NCBI GenBank assembly: GCA_035934555.1 | Contig: DASYXT010000070.1 | Location: forward strand, 1 to 42,048 | Reading direction: 5' to 3' | Length of the DNA: 42,048 bases | Source of the DNA: DASYXT01 sp035934555 | GTDB taxonomy: Bacteria > Verrucomicrobiota > Verrucomicrobiia > Limisphaerales > UBA8199 | Shown: positions 16,872 through 24,510 of the stretch, in pieces | Layout of the letters: each line of letters opens with the position of its first letter | Position numbering within the stretch: the first letter of the stretch is position 1 | Position numbers and translations under genes: made by a program | Notes under the pieces: generated by a model | Seen by the model: the letters and a program-made list of their open reading frames with translations, nothing else | Databases searched by the model: none | Told to the model about the DNA's origin: nothing

Positions 16872-17339
16872 TCAATCGCGCCGGGCCAGAGCGAGGCGCA
16901 CCCACGCGGTGCCAAGGCCGACGCACATGACCCAAACCAACAGGACGCCGCCGACGCAGCCCATTAAGAACCCTGAGCCCATGTGTTTGAAAACCAGCAC
17001 CGCAGCAGTTCCGAGCGTGTTTAACGCACCCAACACGCCACTGGCGCTTGCAGTCCACGCCGTCACCGGTTGCACCGCGTCCGAAAATTGCGCCGTGCGC
17101 GGCACCAGCCAGCCACCCCAACACAACGCGACAAAGAACGCCATCAGGAACCCGAATAGGGCAAAGCGCACCGCGAGCGGCCAATGCTGCCAGGATTGGC
17201 GGTACCAGGGCCGGACGGCACGGAGCTCGAGGGCAGCTTGCACGCGCGCGACGAGTGTTCCGGGCGCTCGCAGCTCCGGAAGCGACTTCAGGACGAGGTC
17301 GATCTCGGTTTCCAACTGCTTTTCGTGTTCGGAGTTCAT
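16872..17339 (-). CDS. Small membrane protein next to an ECF sigma factor, possible anti-sigma factor
   Basis: A 155-residue protein. The first 50 residues are polar and helical (EHEKQLETEIDLVLKSL); the rest has two or three membrane segments (about 52-76 and 100-150). The place right after an ECF sigma gene (13-base gap) and the soluble N-terminus fit an anti-sigma factor. The HxxxCxxC zinc motif of the common ZAS class is absent, so this would be another class or another type of partner. Function is inferred from position and topology only. Confidence 0.6.
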   Translation of the reverse strand: MNSEHEKQLETEIDLVLKSLPELRAPGTLVARVQAALELRAVRPWYRQSWQHWPLAVRFALFGFLMAFFVALCWGGWLVPRTAQFSDAVQPVTAWTASASGVLGALNTLGTAAVLVFKHMGSGFLMGCVGGVLLVWVMCVGLGTAWVRLALARRD

Positions 17340-17352
17340 GCTTTCAGATTGA

Positions 17353-17895
17353 TTAGGCCCGCTCCAATAAGTGCGGTCGAAGCCGTTTTCTTAACGCCTC
17401 GCGCGCCCGGAAAATGTCGGTTTTGACCTTGCCCAGAGAAATCTTGAGCTTCACGGCGATCTCCTCGTATCGCAAGCCTTCGAGGTGGTAGAGCACCAGC
17501 GGGACGCGCAGTGAAGCGGGCAGTTTCTGGAGCGCCTGTTCGACCAGTTGATGCCGATCGCTGGATTCGAGTTCCTGCCCCAGGTCGCCCGGGTCGGCAA
17601 ATTCGAGCTCCGGCTCCGATTCCTCCTGGCCGCCGCCCAGCAATTCCGAGAAGAAACTCCAGCGCGCTCGGTACCGCGATAGGTGATTCAGGCACAGGTT
17701 GGTCGCGACGGTCTTGAGCCAACCGGGAGCGGTCGGGCTGGTTTGCAGTTCATCGAAATGCTCGAATGCGCGCAGGAAAACTTCTTGAGCCACATCTTCG
17801 GCTTCGGTGGGATTAGCCAGTAAACGCATAGCAGTGCTGAATACCATGTTTTGGTACTGCTGCATGAAGGTCTCGAATGGTTGTGCTTCTGACAT
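17353..17895 (-). CDS. ECF-type RNA polymerase sigma factor
   Basis: A 180-residue sigma-70 family protein. Region 2 includes 'NPTEAEDVAQEVFLRAF' (27-43). Region 4 includes 'LEGLRYEEIAVKL' and 'SLGKVKTDIFRAREAL', the DNA-binding helix-turn-helix. An acidic linker joins them. Such factors redirect RNA polymerase to an envelope- or stress-related gene set and often activate their own operon. GGAGAG lies just before the ATG. It heads a three-gene operon with the membrane protein and the bactofilin-RDD protein. Confidence 0.92.
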   Translation of the reverse strand: MSEAQPFETFMQQYQNMVFSTAMRLLANPTEAEDVAQEVFLRAFEHFDELQTSPTAPGWLKTVATNLCLNHLSRYRARWSFFSELLGGGQEESEPELEFADPGDLGQELESSDRHQLVEQALQKLPASLRVPLVLYHLEGLRYEEIAVKLKISLGKVKTDIFRAREALRKRLRPHLLERA

Positions 17896-17988
17896 CTCTC
17901 CACGCCGCCCTTACGCGGGCTATGCTATGCCGGAAGCGCCAGAAAAAGCAAAACTCTTGCATAAGTGTCGGGTAGGAGGCGCATGGCA

Positions 17989-18324
17989 TTACAGCAGGAA
18001 GCGGTCGATGCCTGCGCCGAATGTGGCCCAGTGCTGCACCAGGTCGAGCAGAGAGCAGAAGCCGTAGCCAATGCCGGCTGTCGCAGCGAGTGCTAACAAC
18101 GCGACCATGCTCTTCTCAGTCAGTGACTCCGCGGGGGGACCCAATCGGAGGGTCTGTCGCGCTTTTACGACTCGAACCGCTCGCTCCAAACCTGGCCGCG
18201 TCGGCGCCGGCACCGGCAACCATTCAGCCGGCCGCGGCCCGGGCGACCCGGCCCAACTCGTCGAACCCCCGAGCCGAAAACGGCATTTTTGCTCCGGCCC
18301 CGTGAGTATTGGCATCGTATTCAT
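17989..18324 (-). CDS. Small hypothetical protein with one C-terminal membrane segment
   Basis: A 111-residue protein if started at ATG 18324, which has AAGG about six bases upstream; the frame stays open upstream to 18450. The N-terminal part is Pro/Arg-rich. A hydrophobic segment (MVALLALAATAGIGYGF) near residues 80-96 is followed by 'LLDLVQHWATFGAGIDRFLL'. I do not recognise a family. It precedes the sigma factor on the same strand by about 90 bases and could belong to that envelope-related group. A spurious frame cannot be excluded. Confidence 0.45.
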   Translation of the reverse strand: MNTMPILTGPEQKCRFRLGGSTSWAGSPGPRPAEWLPVPAPTRPGLERAVRVVKARQTLRLGPPAESLTEKSMVALLALAATAGIGYGFCSLLDLVQHWATFGAGIDRFLL

Positions 18325-18479
18325 CGTCTGCCTTGAATACCCGGGGAATGCCCATTTTGTTTCAGGATTTGTGCGGTTATCGAGGTACTTCTTTGCGTGG
18401 GCACCTCTGCGCTTTGGGCACGTCTTTGCGTGTTTCAACCGCCGCAGCACCTCTGCGGTAAGTCTCTCGGCCCGCTCTG

Positions 18480-19607
18480 CTATTTCCGTTCGGCGGCTCT
18501 GGGCTGCACTCCCGCGGCACGCGCCAACTCGCGGTGTATCCGCGCCACGCGCTCCACCTGCCCCTTGGCCGCAAACCGCTCATAAAAACCCTCGTTACGG
18601 AACTCCCGCGCTCGTTCAGCCCAAGGCGACAGCCGGTCGCGCCACCGTTCAATCCGTCCTTCCACCGGCTCGGCATCTCGAGCCGACAAATCGGCGCACA
18701 CCCGAATCAGCGCCTTGAGTGTGACCGGTTTGGTGACCATGTAATTGTCATTGCCCCACGTGTCCGCGAACACCTGCGCCGCGGCTTTCAAAAAGTCGCG
18801 AACCGTTTCGTAATACCGCTCGGCGCCACGGCGGTCGGCCCCTTCCGGCTCGATCTCCTTCCAGGCCTGTTTCACCCAGCGATGAATTTCGTTGAACAAT
18901 TCCGCCTGCAAAATCCATTTCTCCTGTTTGCTGCGCCCGCCCAACCGGTTGATTCGATACCGCAACGGACTGTCACCCTGGCTGTAGAGCAGTTCGACGA
19001 TGCGCGCTGCGAAACGCCGGTCCGGTTCGGCCCAGGAAACCCGCTCATACAAATCCACCAGGTGACTCTTGTTGATCCGTGTCGGCGTCGAGTTGATAAT
19101 CACGAACATCTCCGTCGCAAAATCATCGCTGCGTCCGTCGAAAATGACGCACGGCACATAAATCGATTTGGCTTCATTGGGGTGCGTCCGTTCATAGAAA
19201 TTTAATGCCGCCAGCCGATGTTGCCCGTCGATAATCAGAAACTTCTCTTCAGGTTCCTGCAGGTGACCGACGTTCTGCTGACCGTCCAGCGCCTGGAAGC
19301 GCAGTCTTTGGGGCGTGAACAGCAGGACGGTGCCGGGAATCGGCGGCTGGGAAGTCGCGGTTTCATAAAAGTTGCGAATCGCTTTCACTTTCGGCCGCGA
19401 CAGGCCCCGTTGGAAGGCCTTTTCGCTCCGCTCGATTCGCGCGATGAACTGCGCAACGTCATCCTCCTCCCCGAGGGCCTCCGGCTTGATCTGCTCGCCC
19501 TCATCGTAGAACCGGCTGATGAACCGCACCTTTGCCAGCAAGTCTTCCGAAGGGTATGCAGCAAAATAGAACACAGCGTCCTTCTGTCGAATTTGGGTTG
19601 CGATCAT
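18480..19607 (-). CDS. DGQHR-domain protein (DndB-like family), stand-alone
   Basis: A 375-residue protein started at ATG 19607 (MIATQIRQ...). The family signature DGQHR is at residues 127-131 in FLIIDGQHRLAALNFYE. It is followed by the second conserved block 'FVIINSTPTRINKSHL'. The C-terminal half is helical and charged. DGQHR/DndB proteins are known from DNA phosphorothioation (dnd) loci, where DndB controls the modification, and from other mobile defence islands. No dnd, restriction or phage genes lie nearby, so its role here is open. The longer frame up to 19655 lacks a good start. Confidence 0.8.
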   Translation of the reverse strand: MIATQIRQKDAVFYFAAYPSEDLLAKVRFISRFYDEGEQIKPEALGEEDDVAQFIARIERSEKAFQRGLSRPKVKAIRNFYETATSQPPIPGTVLLFTPQRLRFQALDGQQNVGHLQEPEEKFLIIDGQHRLAALNFYERTHPNEAKSIYVPCVIFDGRSDDFATEMFVIINSTPTRINKSHLVDLYERVSWAEPDRRFAARIVELLYSQGDSPLRYRINRLGGRSKQEKWILQAELFNEIHRWVKQAWKEIEPEGADRRGAERYYETVRDFLKAAAQVFADTWGNDNYMVTKPVTLKALIRVCADLSARDAEPVEGRIERWRDRLSPWAERAREFRNEGFYERFAAKGQVERVARIHRELARAAGVQPRAAERK

Positions 19608-19714
19608 ACAGCCGAAACTACCCCCGAAGCGCTTTCTTGAACAGGGGGAAAACAAAGCCGTGGGAGCCGAACTCGATCAGCAATCGAGAATATCGAAGAT
19701 CACCGATCGAGAGA

Positions 19715-19745
19715 TCCAAAAAGGAAGGGGGCCTCCCGGCCCCCT
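19715..19745 (-). terminator. Intrinsic terminator after cysK
   Basis: GGGGGCC (19727-19733) and GGCCCCC (19738-19744) form a 7-bp GC stem with a TCCC loop. On the minus strand it is followed by TTCCTTTTTG, so it should stop transcription coming from cysK. Confidence 0.75.
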
Positions 19746-19763
19746 CGCAGGCTTCGCGGGATA

Positions 19764-19781
19764 CCTTCAGCAAGCTGAAGG
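19764..19781. repeat. Perfect hairpin next to the cysK terminator
   Basis: CCTTCAGC and GCTGAAGG flank a two-base AA spacer. It lies between the cysK stop and the terminator and may be part of the 3' end structure. Confidence 0.5.
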
Positions 19782-19853
19782 GGAAGCCATGCCGCCGACA
19801 CTAATGAATGGATCAAAACTGTCAACCTCTTCTGCGACTAATAAAAACTTTGC

Positions 19854-20837
19854 TCACCCGCCGACTTGCGCGCGAGCTTCCGCGGCCAAGGGTGTGCTGA
19901 GGTAACGTTCGCCGGTCGAGCAGGCCACCGTCACGATCGTTTTGCCTTTGTTCTCCGGCCGGCGCGCGATTTGAATTGCAGCCCAAACGTTGGCGCCACT
20001 CGAGATGCCGGCCAGAATCCCTTCTTCTTTCGCCAGCCGGCGCGCCATCGCGAACGCATCATCGTTGGTGACCTGAATGCATTCCACAATCTGCGGATTG
20101 CCTTTGCTGTCCTTCAGATGCAGGTTTTTGGGAATAAACCCAGCGCCTGTGCCTTGGATTTTGTGCGGTCCGGGCTTAAGGGGCTGGCCGGCCAGGGCCT
20201 GCGAGATGACCGGAGAATCCTTGGGCTCGACGGCGATTGCCTGGAACGATGCCTTGCGCGGCTTAATCACTTCGCAGCAGCCTGTTATCGTGCCGCCTGT
20301 CCCCACAGCCGAAACGAGGATATCCACCTTTCCATCGGTGTCCTGCCAGATTTCTTCGGCAGTGGTTTTGCGATGAACCTCCGGGTTGGAGGGATTATCA
20401 AACTGCTGGGGAACCCAGGAGTTGGGCGTCTCCTTGGCCAACTGTTCGGCCTTGGCGATGGCGCCTTTCATCCCTTCGGTGCCCGGGGTCAGCACCAGCT
20501 TGGCGCCGAGCATCGCCAGCAACGTGCGCCGCTCCAGCGACATCGTCTCGGGCATCGTCAGAATGAGCTGATAACCCTTCGCAGCCGCCACAAACGCCAG
20601 CGCGATTCCCGTATTCCCGCTCGTGGGCTCGATGATCACCGTGTCCTTCTTTAGAATCCCACGCTTCTCCGCATCCTCAATCATCGACATCCCAATCCGG
20701 TCTTTGACACTGCCCAGCGGATTGAAAAACTCACATTTCAGCAGAATCGTCGCCGGCGCGCCGTCGATAACTTTGTTGAGGCGGACCAAAGGAGTTTTGC
20801 CAACGGTTTCAATGATATTGTTGTAAATGCGTCCCAT
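19854..20837 (-). CDS. cysK: Cysteine synthase A (O-acetylserine sulfhydrylase)
   Basis: A 327-residue PLP enzyme of usual length that makes cysteine from O-acetylserine and sulfide. The PLP lysine is in GSVKDRIG (Lys45). The substrate loop PTSGNTGIAL is at 71-80, the glycine-rich phosphate site 'VGTGGTITG' is in the middle, and 'STGERYLSTPL' is near the C-terminus. These are the CysK rather than cystathionine synthase pattern. It is a single-gene unit: a terminator follows and palindromic repeats lie upstream. Confidence 0.95.
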   Translation of the reverse strand: MGRIYNNIIETVGKTPLVRLNKVIDGAPATILLKCEFFNPLGSVKDRIGMSMIEDAEKRGILKKDTVIIEPTSGNTGIALAFVAAAKGYQLILTMPETMSLERRTLLAMLGAKLVLTPGTEGMKGAIAKAEQLAKETPNSWVPQQFDNPSNPEVHRKTTAEEIWQDTDGKVDILVSAVGTGGTITGCCEVIKPRKASFQAIAVEPKDSPVISQALAGQPLKPGPHKIQGTGAGFIPKNLHLKDSKGNPQIVECIQVTNDDAFAMARRLAKEEGILAGISSGANVWAAIQIARRPENKGKTIVTVACSTGERYLSTPLAAEARAQVGG

Positions 20838-21185
20838 AACTTAAGAATGTTAAGTTGGATATGTATGATTTGAATCGGCCGAAATCTCAGGCAATACCAA
20901 CCAAAACGCAAGCTTGAACATCCTGCGGAGCGGAGCGCGGGGAGCGCGCACTTCGGTCCGCAGTAACAATGAAAGGAGGATGGTGCAGATAGTGTCGCGG
21001 CGCACTTGAGTGTTCGGGCGACGCTGCGGACTGAAGCTGAAGTCCGCGCGCTGCCGAAAAAGCCTATTTGTCAAATTCTTCATTTTGGGCTACAGGTTGC
21101 ATAGTGGGTTCCTCCGAATCATTGGCATCGGGGAAAGTCCATGCCCCGGAGGAGCCATTTACTGAAAGCAAACAAAAGGACATCT
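20838..21185. other. Divergent intergenic region between cysK and the beta-barrel gene
   Basis: This segment should hold the promoters of both divergent genes. Its middle is occupied by palindromic repeat copies (20931-21051). AAGGA at 21176-21180 is the ribosome-binding site of the plus-strand gene. No further gene was seen. Confidence 0.5.
20931..21051. repeat. Inverted pair of palindromic repeat copies
   Basis: A forward copy GGAGCGCGCACTTCGGTCCGC is at about 20941-20962, and a reverse copy GCGGACTGAAGCTGAAGTCC... at 21026-21047 is followed by GCGCGCTGCC. The two face each other about 65 bases apart, as in the block after feoB. This suggests the mobile unit is a paired, roughly 120-base element. 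Confidence 0.6.
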
Positions 21186-21821
21186 ATGCATAAAGTGGTA
21201 TTCGGAGTGTGGTGGGCAGCCGGGATTATGGGCGCCATTTGGCTGGCCAGTGAGGCACCAAGCCGGGCTGCTGGTGAGGGTCCTTATTTGAACGCCGGGA
21301 TCGGGGCCGCGTTCATGGAGGATTTCGACGTCACGTTCCCCGATGCTGCAGGGACCATCAAGACCGATCCCGGTGAACGGTTCACCCTGGGTGTCGGCTA
21401 CACCTTATACTCTTCATCGGCGTTCCAGGCAGCGGTGCAGTTTGAAACCGGCGTCATCCATAACTCGATTCACAGCCTCACCTACTTCGACTACGAAGCG
21501 CCGGCGGATGGCGATGTGTACCAGGTCCCGTTCCTGGCCGACCTGGTCTATACCTTCCCTGTCGGACGGTTGGTGCCGTACATTGGTTTTGGCGGCGGCG
21601 GCGTTTACCGTCGTACTCAGCTCGACAATCTTGACGGCTTGCCTTTTGGCGAGACCGTTTCGGAAACCGACGGCGCTGTGCAAGGAATGGCTGGCCTGCG
21701 CTTCCGGCTCAATGATCACAATGAGCTGGGCGCCGTTTACAAGTATCTCGCGACCTTCCCGCAACAGGACAGTTTCGTCGGGACCCACAGCATTTCGCTG
21801 GTGTACATACTGAAGTTTTGA
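21186..21821 (+). CDS. Outer-membrane beta-barrel protein
   Basis: A 211-residue protein started at ATG 21186 with AAGGA five bases upstream. A signal peptide covers about residues 1-28 (hydrophobic GIMGAIWLA, then SRA-AGE). The mature part alternates polar and hydrophobic residues in amphipathic strands: 'GPYLNAGIGAAFMEDF', 'LVPYIGFGGGGVYRR', 'HNELGAVYKYLATF'. It ends in an aromatic terminal strand (SLVYILKF), typical of outer-membrane insertion. The size suits an 8-strand barrel of the OmpW/OmpA-barrel kind. Substrate unknown. Confidence 0.78.
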   Translation: MHKVVFGVWWAAGIMGAIWLASEAPSRAAGEGPYLNAGIGAAFMEDFDVTFPDAAGTIKTDPGERFTLGVGYTLYSSSAFQAAVQFETGVIHNSIHSLTYFDYEAPADGDVYQVPFLADLVYTFPVGRLVPYIGFGGGGVYRRTQLDNLDGLPFGETVSETDGAVQGMAGLRFRLNDHNELGAVYKYLATFPQQDSFVGTHSISLVYILKF

Positions 21822-22908
21822 GGGGGTAATGCGCGGCTAGTGCGGTGCCGCCGGGGCAGAAGCGGTTAGGCTTACTGAGAAGAGCACCAGGTAAAATACA
21901 AACATAAAGTCCCTGCCGGACCTTGCGGCCCGACAGGGACTAAATGGGGGCTGGGAGTTCGCCATGCTCTCTTTCCCACGCTGGCATTGGGCGCCGCAAG
22001 CGGCTGCCAGCTTCCCGACGCTATTCTCCACGGCAAGCGGAGTTACCGGCCTCGTAGCAGGGCCGTCCAGTGGCTTGCGCCCGCTGGATTATTGAGTGAG
22101 GCTTTTCAGCTCGCTTGGGCTGGTGGTTGCGCCACCGGCTTGCGAACCAGGTTAAGACACGTTTGCGACTGCTTGTCCGCGTCTTCACCAATTAGCACCG
22201 GGTCAGCCGCCGCTTTTGACGGCGCGTTCGCCCGGTGCCACGGGTCTCGCCTCTTCACTCTCAGGTTGCTTTTCATTCACAAGCCAGCGGTGGCGTTTTT
22301 ACCGCCGCCGGCGTCTCGAGAGGTTTTCACGGGCCTTGCCCAGACCGCGTGTCCTCCCCAGCGCATGCGCTCATTTTGTCCTGCCTTTCGGCATCTTTCC
22401 TTGGGCAGACCCCGGGTTGATTGCGGGGCCGCCAGAGTCGCATGCCCGTGCTGATGCGCAGTAGCAACCGGTTACCCTCTGGATAACTGCGATTCGCTCG
22501 AACTCGAAACGCGCTCGAGCTACTTCATTCGATTCGGGGCGGTTTCTAATCGCCCCTCACCGCTCAGTCCCTTTTTCGCGAGTACTGACGACGCGCGAAC
22601 ATCGCCAGAGGAACTGGTGAATCCTGCCTCCGCTGCCGCACCTTGCGACGCAGCTTAAGAGGAGTTGAGCCAACCAGCCTGACTCAGCCTTTCCCCAGTT
22701 ACCTGGGATTATCCTTGAACCGTTCGGCGTCAACCTGTTGATCGCCACCGTCCGATTCAGTTCTTTCAATGAACTGGTAACAGCTTATCAGGTTCAACGT
22801 AAGCTACAATGAAAACTTATGGACATACTTATTCACCAAATAAGGCATGCGCAAAACTGGCGAACAATCCGCGGCAGCCCGTAAAATCTGAGGCCGCGAT
22901 GGCTTCCG
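21822..22908 (-). other. Gene-free, hairpin-dense region; candidate large structured RNA
   Basis: No credible protein is encoded. Instead many stable stems follow one another: 21980-22011 (GCTGGCA/TGCCAGC with inner GCCGC/GCGGC), 22195-22238 (GCACCGGG/CCCGGTGC), 22283-22312, 22694-22707 (CCCAG/CTGGG), 22717-22758 (three stacked helices), 22758-22776 and 22782-22805. One helix of 22717-22758 needs a G-U pair that exists only on the minus strand. A GC hairpin at 21909-21940 closes the region and is followed on the minus strand by a T-rich stretch. RNase P, tmRNA and SRP signatures were looked for and not found. Confidence 0.4.
21893..21940 (-). terminator. Strong intrinsic terminator on the minus strand
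   Basis: GTCCCTG (21909-21915) pairs with CAGGGAC (21934-21940), extended inward by a CGG/CCG and a CC/GG pair around a GCAA loop (minus strand). On the minus strand TTTATGTTTGTATTTT follows. It points away from trxA, so it should end a minus-strand transcript through the hairpin-rich region. Confidence 0.65.
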
Positions 22909-22958
22909 AAAAAAATTGTTCACCACCGAAAAACGGCAACCAACGGCGCGGTGAACAA
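22909..22958 (-). terminator. Intrinsic terminator downstream of trxA and the rod RNA
   Basis: TTGTTCACC and GGTGAACAA (plus coordinates 22916-22924 and 22950-22958) form a 9-bp stem. On the minus strand it is followed directly by seven T residues (22915-22909). This is a standard terminator for transcription coming from trxA. Confidence 0.8.
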
Positions 22959-22977
22959 CTTCAGACAGCGGGGGTTA

Positions 22978-23110
22978 TCAGGTTTTGCGGCTCAAGTTAG
23001 CCGATTCCTGCAGCTTCGGGATAACGGCTCCCATCCGCCTTACGGTTCGTGGTTCCTGGCCAGCCGGAAGGGCTCAGTTCCCGTCCGCAGGTACTCACCT
23101 GGCAACCTGA
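22978..23110 (-). ncRNA. Rod-shaped small RNA candidate between trxA and its terminator (6S-like shape)
   Basis: The 133-base segment folds as one long interrupted rod. Left arms at 22978-22984, 22993-22997, 23007-23011, 23017-23021 and 23025-23029 pair in order with 23104-23110, 23097-23101, 23087-23091, 23079-23083 and 23062-23066. The second helix needs a G-U pair on the minus strand and would be broken on the plus strand, so the RNA should be minus-strand. A terminator follows within 20-70 bases. The shape resembles 6S RNA, but no family signature was recognised. The SRP apical motif is absent. It could instead be the 3' untranslated region of trxA mRNA. Confidence 0.4.
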
Positions 23111-23133
23111 ACACCTGCTAACGTGAAACTTCC

Positions 23134-23466
23134 TCAGGCGGCGACGCGGTCGAAGCTGGCTTTGAGGTCGCGCTTGCTGCGCGCGCCAACGATTTGGTCG
23201 GCGACCTGCCCATTGCGGAACAGCAGCAGCGTGGGGATGGAATGGATGCCGTATTCAGCGGCCAATTGCTGCGATTCATCGATATTGACTTTGCCAATCC
23301 GGATTCGCCCGTTGTACTCCTGGGCCAACTCATCGAGGATCGGCGCCAGCATCTTGCACGGTCCGCACCATTCGGCCCAAAAATCAACCAGAATGGGCTG
23401 CGTTGATTCGAGCACTTCTTTGGCGAAGTTCTCCTGTGTCAAAGCAACAATATTTGAAGCTGCCAT
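23134..23466 (-). CDS. trxA: Thioredoxin
   Basis: A 110-residue thioredoxin of standard length. The active site is WCGPC (Cys34, Cys37), within DFWAEWCGPCKML. The cis-proline loop HSIPTLLLF and the terminal 'GARSKRDLKASFD' helix are present. It reduces disulfides in cytoplasmic proteins. There is no signal peptide, so it is cytoplasmic. It starts at ATG 23466, about 65 bases after the Pro/Ala-rich protein gene on the same strand. The transcript ends at the terminator at 22909-22958. Confidence 0.97.
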   Translation of the reverse strand: MAASNIVALTQENFAKEVLESTQPILVDFWAEWCGPCKMLAPILDELAQEYNGRIRIGKVNIDESQQLAAEYGIHSIPTLLLFRNGQVADQIVGARSKRDLKASFDRVAA

Positions 23467-23531
23467 AATAAATTAAAAAATAGCGTTTCGGAAACCTCCG
23501 TGCCCTGTCAGCCAACCCGGCGGGACGCGGC

Positions 23532-23951
23532 TCAGTTAGGCAACATCCAGATCACGTAAGCGGTCGTGCCGACGGCCGCCAATCCGATCACTGCGGCGAC
23601 CAACGCCAGGATTTTATCCACCGGGCTGACGGTCGCTACCGCCACGCTCGGTGCAAAAGCGGGACGCGGTGCGGCGGGCGCGGATGTGGCCGGCCGTGGC
23701 GCCATCGGAGCGGCTGTTCCCGCTCGAGGCGCCGCCGGGGGAGCAGCGTGAGCTGCGGCGGACGGAGCCGGGGCAGCGGCGACCGGAGCCGCAGGCGCGC
23801 CGGGAGGCAGCGTCGGCAGCTTAATTGTCGGCGCCGCGGAGGGTTTGGGCGGCAGATTAATTCGGACGGTTTCTTTCTTTGGTTGGACCTTGCCGGTTTC
23901 TTTTTTCGGCGGCACCGCCCCGGTGGGGATATTCGGAATATTCTCGGCCAT
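23532..23951 (-). CDS. Proline/alanine-rich protein with a C-terminal membrane anchor
   Basis: A 139-residue protein started at ATG 23951 (MAENIPNIP); an ATG five codons upstream (23966) is possible. A basic opening 'KKETVRINLPPKPSAAPTIKLP' is followed by about 60 residues of Ala/Pro low complexity. A single C-terminal hydrophobic helix (about 110-136) follows 'SPVDKILALVAAVIG'. This architecture seems common in verrucomicrobial genomes, from memory. A tail-anchored cytoplasmic protein is the likeliest topology. Function unknown. It lies between an RRM gene and trxA on the same strand. Confidence 0.7.
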   Translation of the reverse strand: MAENIPNIPTGAVPPKKETGKVQPKKETVRINLPPKPSAAPTIKLPTLPPGAPAAPVAAAPAPSAAAHAAPPAAPRAGTAAPMAPRPATSAPAAPRPAFAPSVAVATVSPVDKILALVAAVIGLAAVGTTAYVIWMLPN

Positions 23952-24013
23952 AAAATTATGTTGCATTAAAACCTACGGGGCGGGCCGAAAGGTGTCAAAC
24001 TCTTATTCCATGT

Positions 24014-24301
24014 CTATTGCCGGGCGCCGGTCCAGCGCGGCGCGCGCTCTTCGCGCGGCCGGGCAATGTTCACCGTCAACATTCGCCCTTGAAACTCCTT
24101 GTTGTGGAACTGTTCGACCGCTTTGGTGGCTTCCTCCGGTGTGGCAAATTCGACAAAGGCGAATCCGCGGGAGCGGCCCGTCACTTTATCGATCATAAGG
24201 TTGACCGAAGTGACGGCTCCCGCCGGCGCGAAATAATCCTGAAGGTCATTTTCGGTCGTCTGGTATGAGAGGTTGCCAACGAAGAGTCTGTTCTGATTCA
24301 T
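24014..24301 (-). CDS. RNA-binding protein with a single RRM domain
   Basis: A 95-residue protein started at ATG 24301. RNP2 is LFVGNL (6-11) and RNP1 is RGFAFVEF (45-52), so nearly the whole protein is one RNA recognition motif, ending in a short Arg-rich tail. Small glycine-poor RRM proteins like this occur in cyanobacteria and several other phyla and often respond to cold, as RNA chaperones. The 5' untranslated region is long enough (about 200 bases to accC) to hold regulation, but nothing specific was seen. Confidence 0.9.
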   Translation of the reverse strand: MNQNRLFVGNLSYQTTENDLQDYFAPAGAVTSVNLMIDKVTGRSRGFAFVEFATPEEATKAVEQFHNKEFQGRMLTVNIARPREERAPRWTGARQ

Positions 24302-24510
24302 AGGTTCTGTCTGCTCGAGGAGACGCGTGAAGGGGAGGGCTGCAGCGGCAGGGCTCACGGAATGTCTGTCTGTTGAGTTACCGACATCTGTCTTCTGACA
24401 CCGACACGTTCGCTCTTTGAGCGGACAAGTTGGGTTTAACAGATTGGGTGGCTGGGGTCAACAGTAATTGTCCCCCAATTTCGAGCGACAAACCGAAACG
24501 TTCTGAATCG

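Noticed and set aside
16867..17184. Upstream extension of the bactofilin-RDD frame by 106 codons
   Set aside because: It overlaps the membrane protein gene at 16872-17339 in another frame, and the residues look like a shadow. ATG 16866 gives a proper exported N-terminus.
22130..22175. tmRNA tag-like string (AGTCGCAAACG on the minus strand)
   Set aside because: The following frame stops after a few codons, and no alanyl-tRNA-like domain was found on either side.
21987..22454. Open frame of about 155 codons in the hairpin-dense region
   Set aside because: No ribosome-binding site, no recognisable protein pattern, and the sequence is dominated by inverted repeats that explain its composition.
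22809..23000. Short plus-strand frame starting MKTYGHTYSP
   Set aside because: It crosses the minus-strand terminator at 22909-22958 and part of the rod structure and has no ribosome-binding site.
23030..23075. SRP RNA (4.5S) as identity of the rod
   Set aside because: The conserved apical sequence around GGAAGCAGCC is absent from the loop region.
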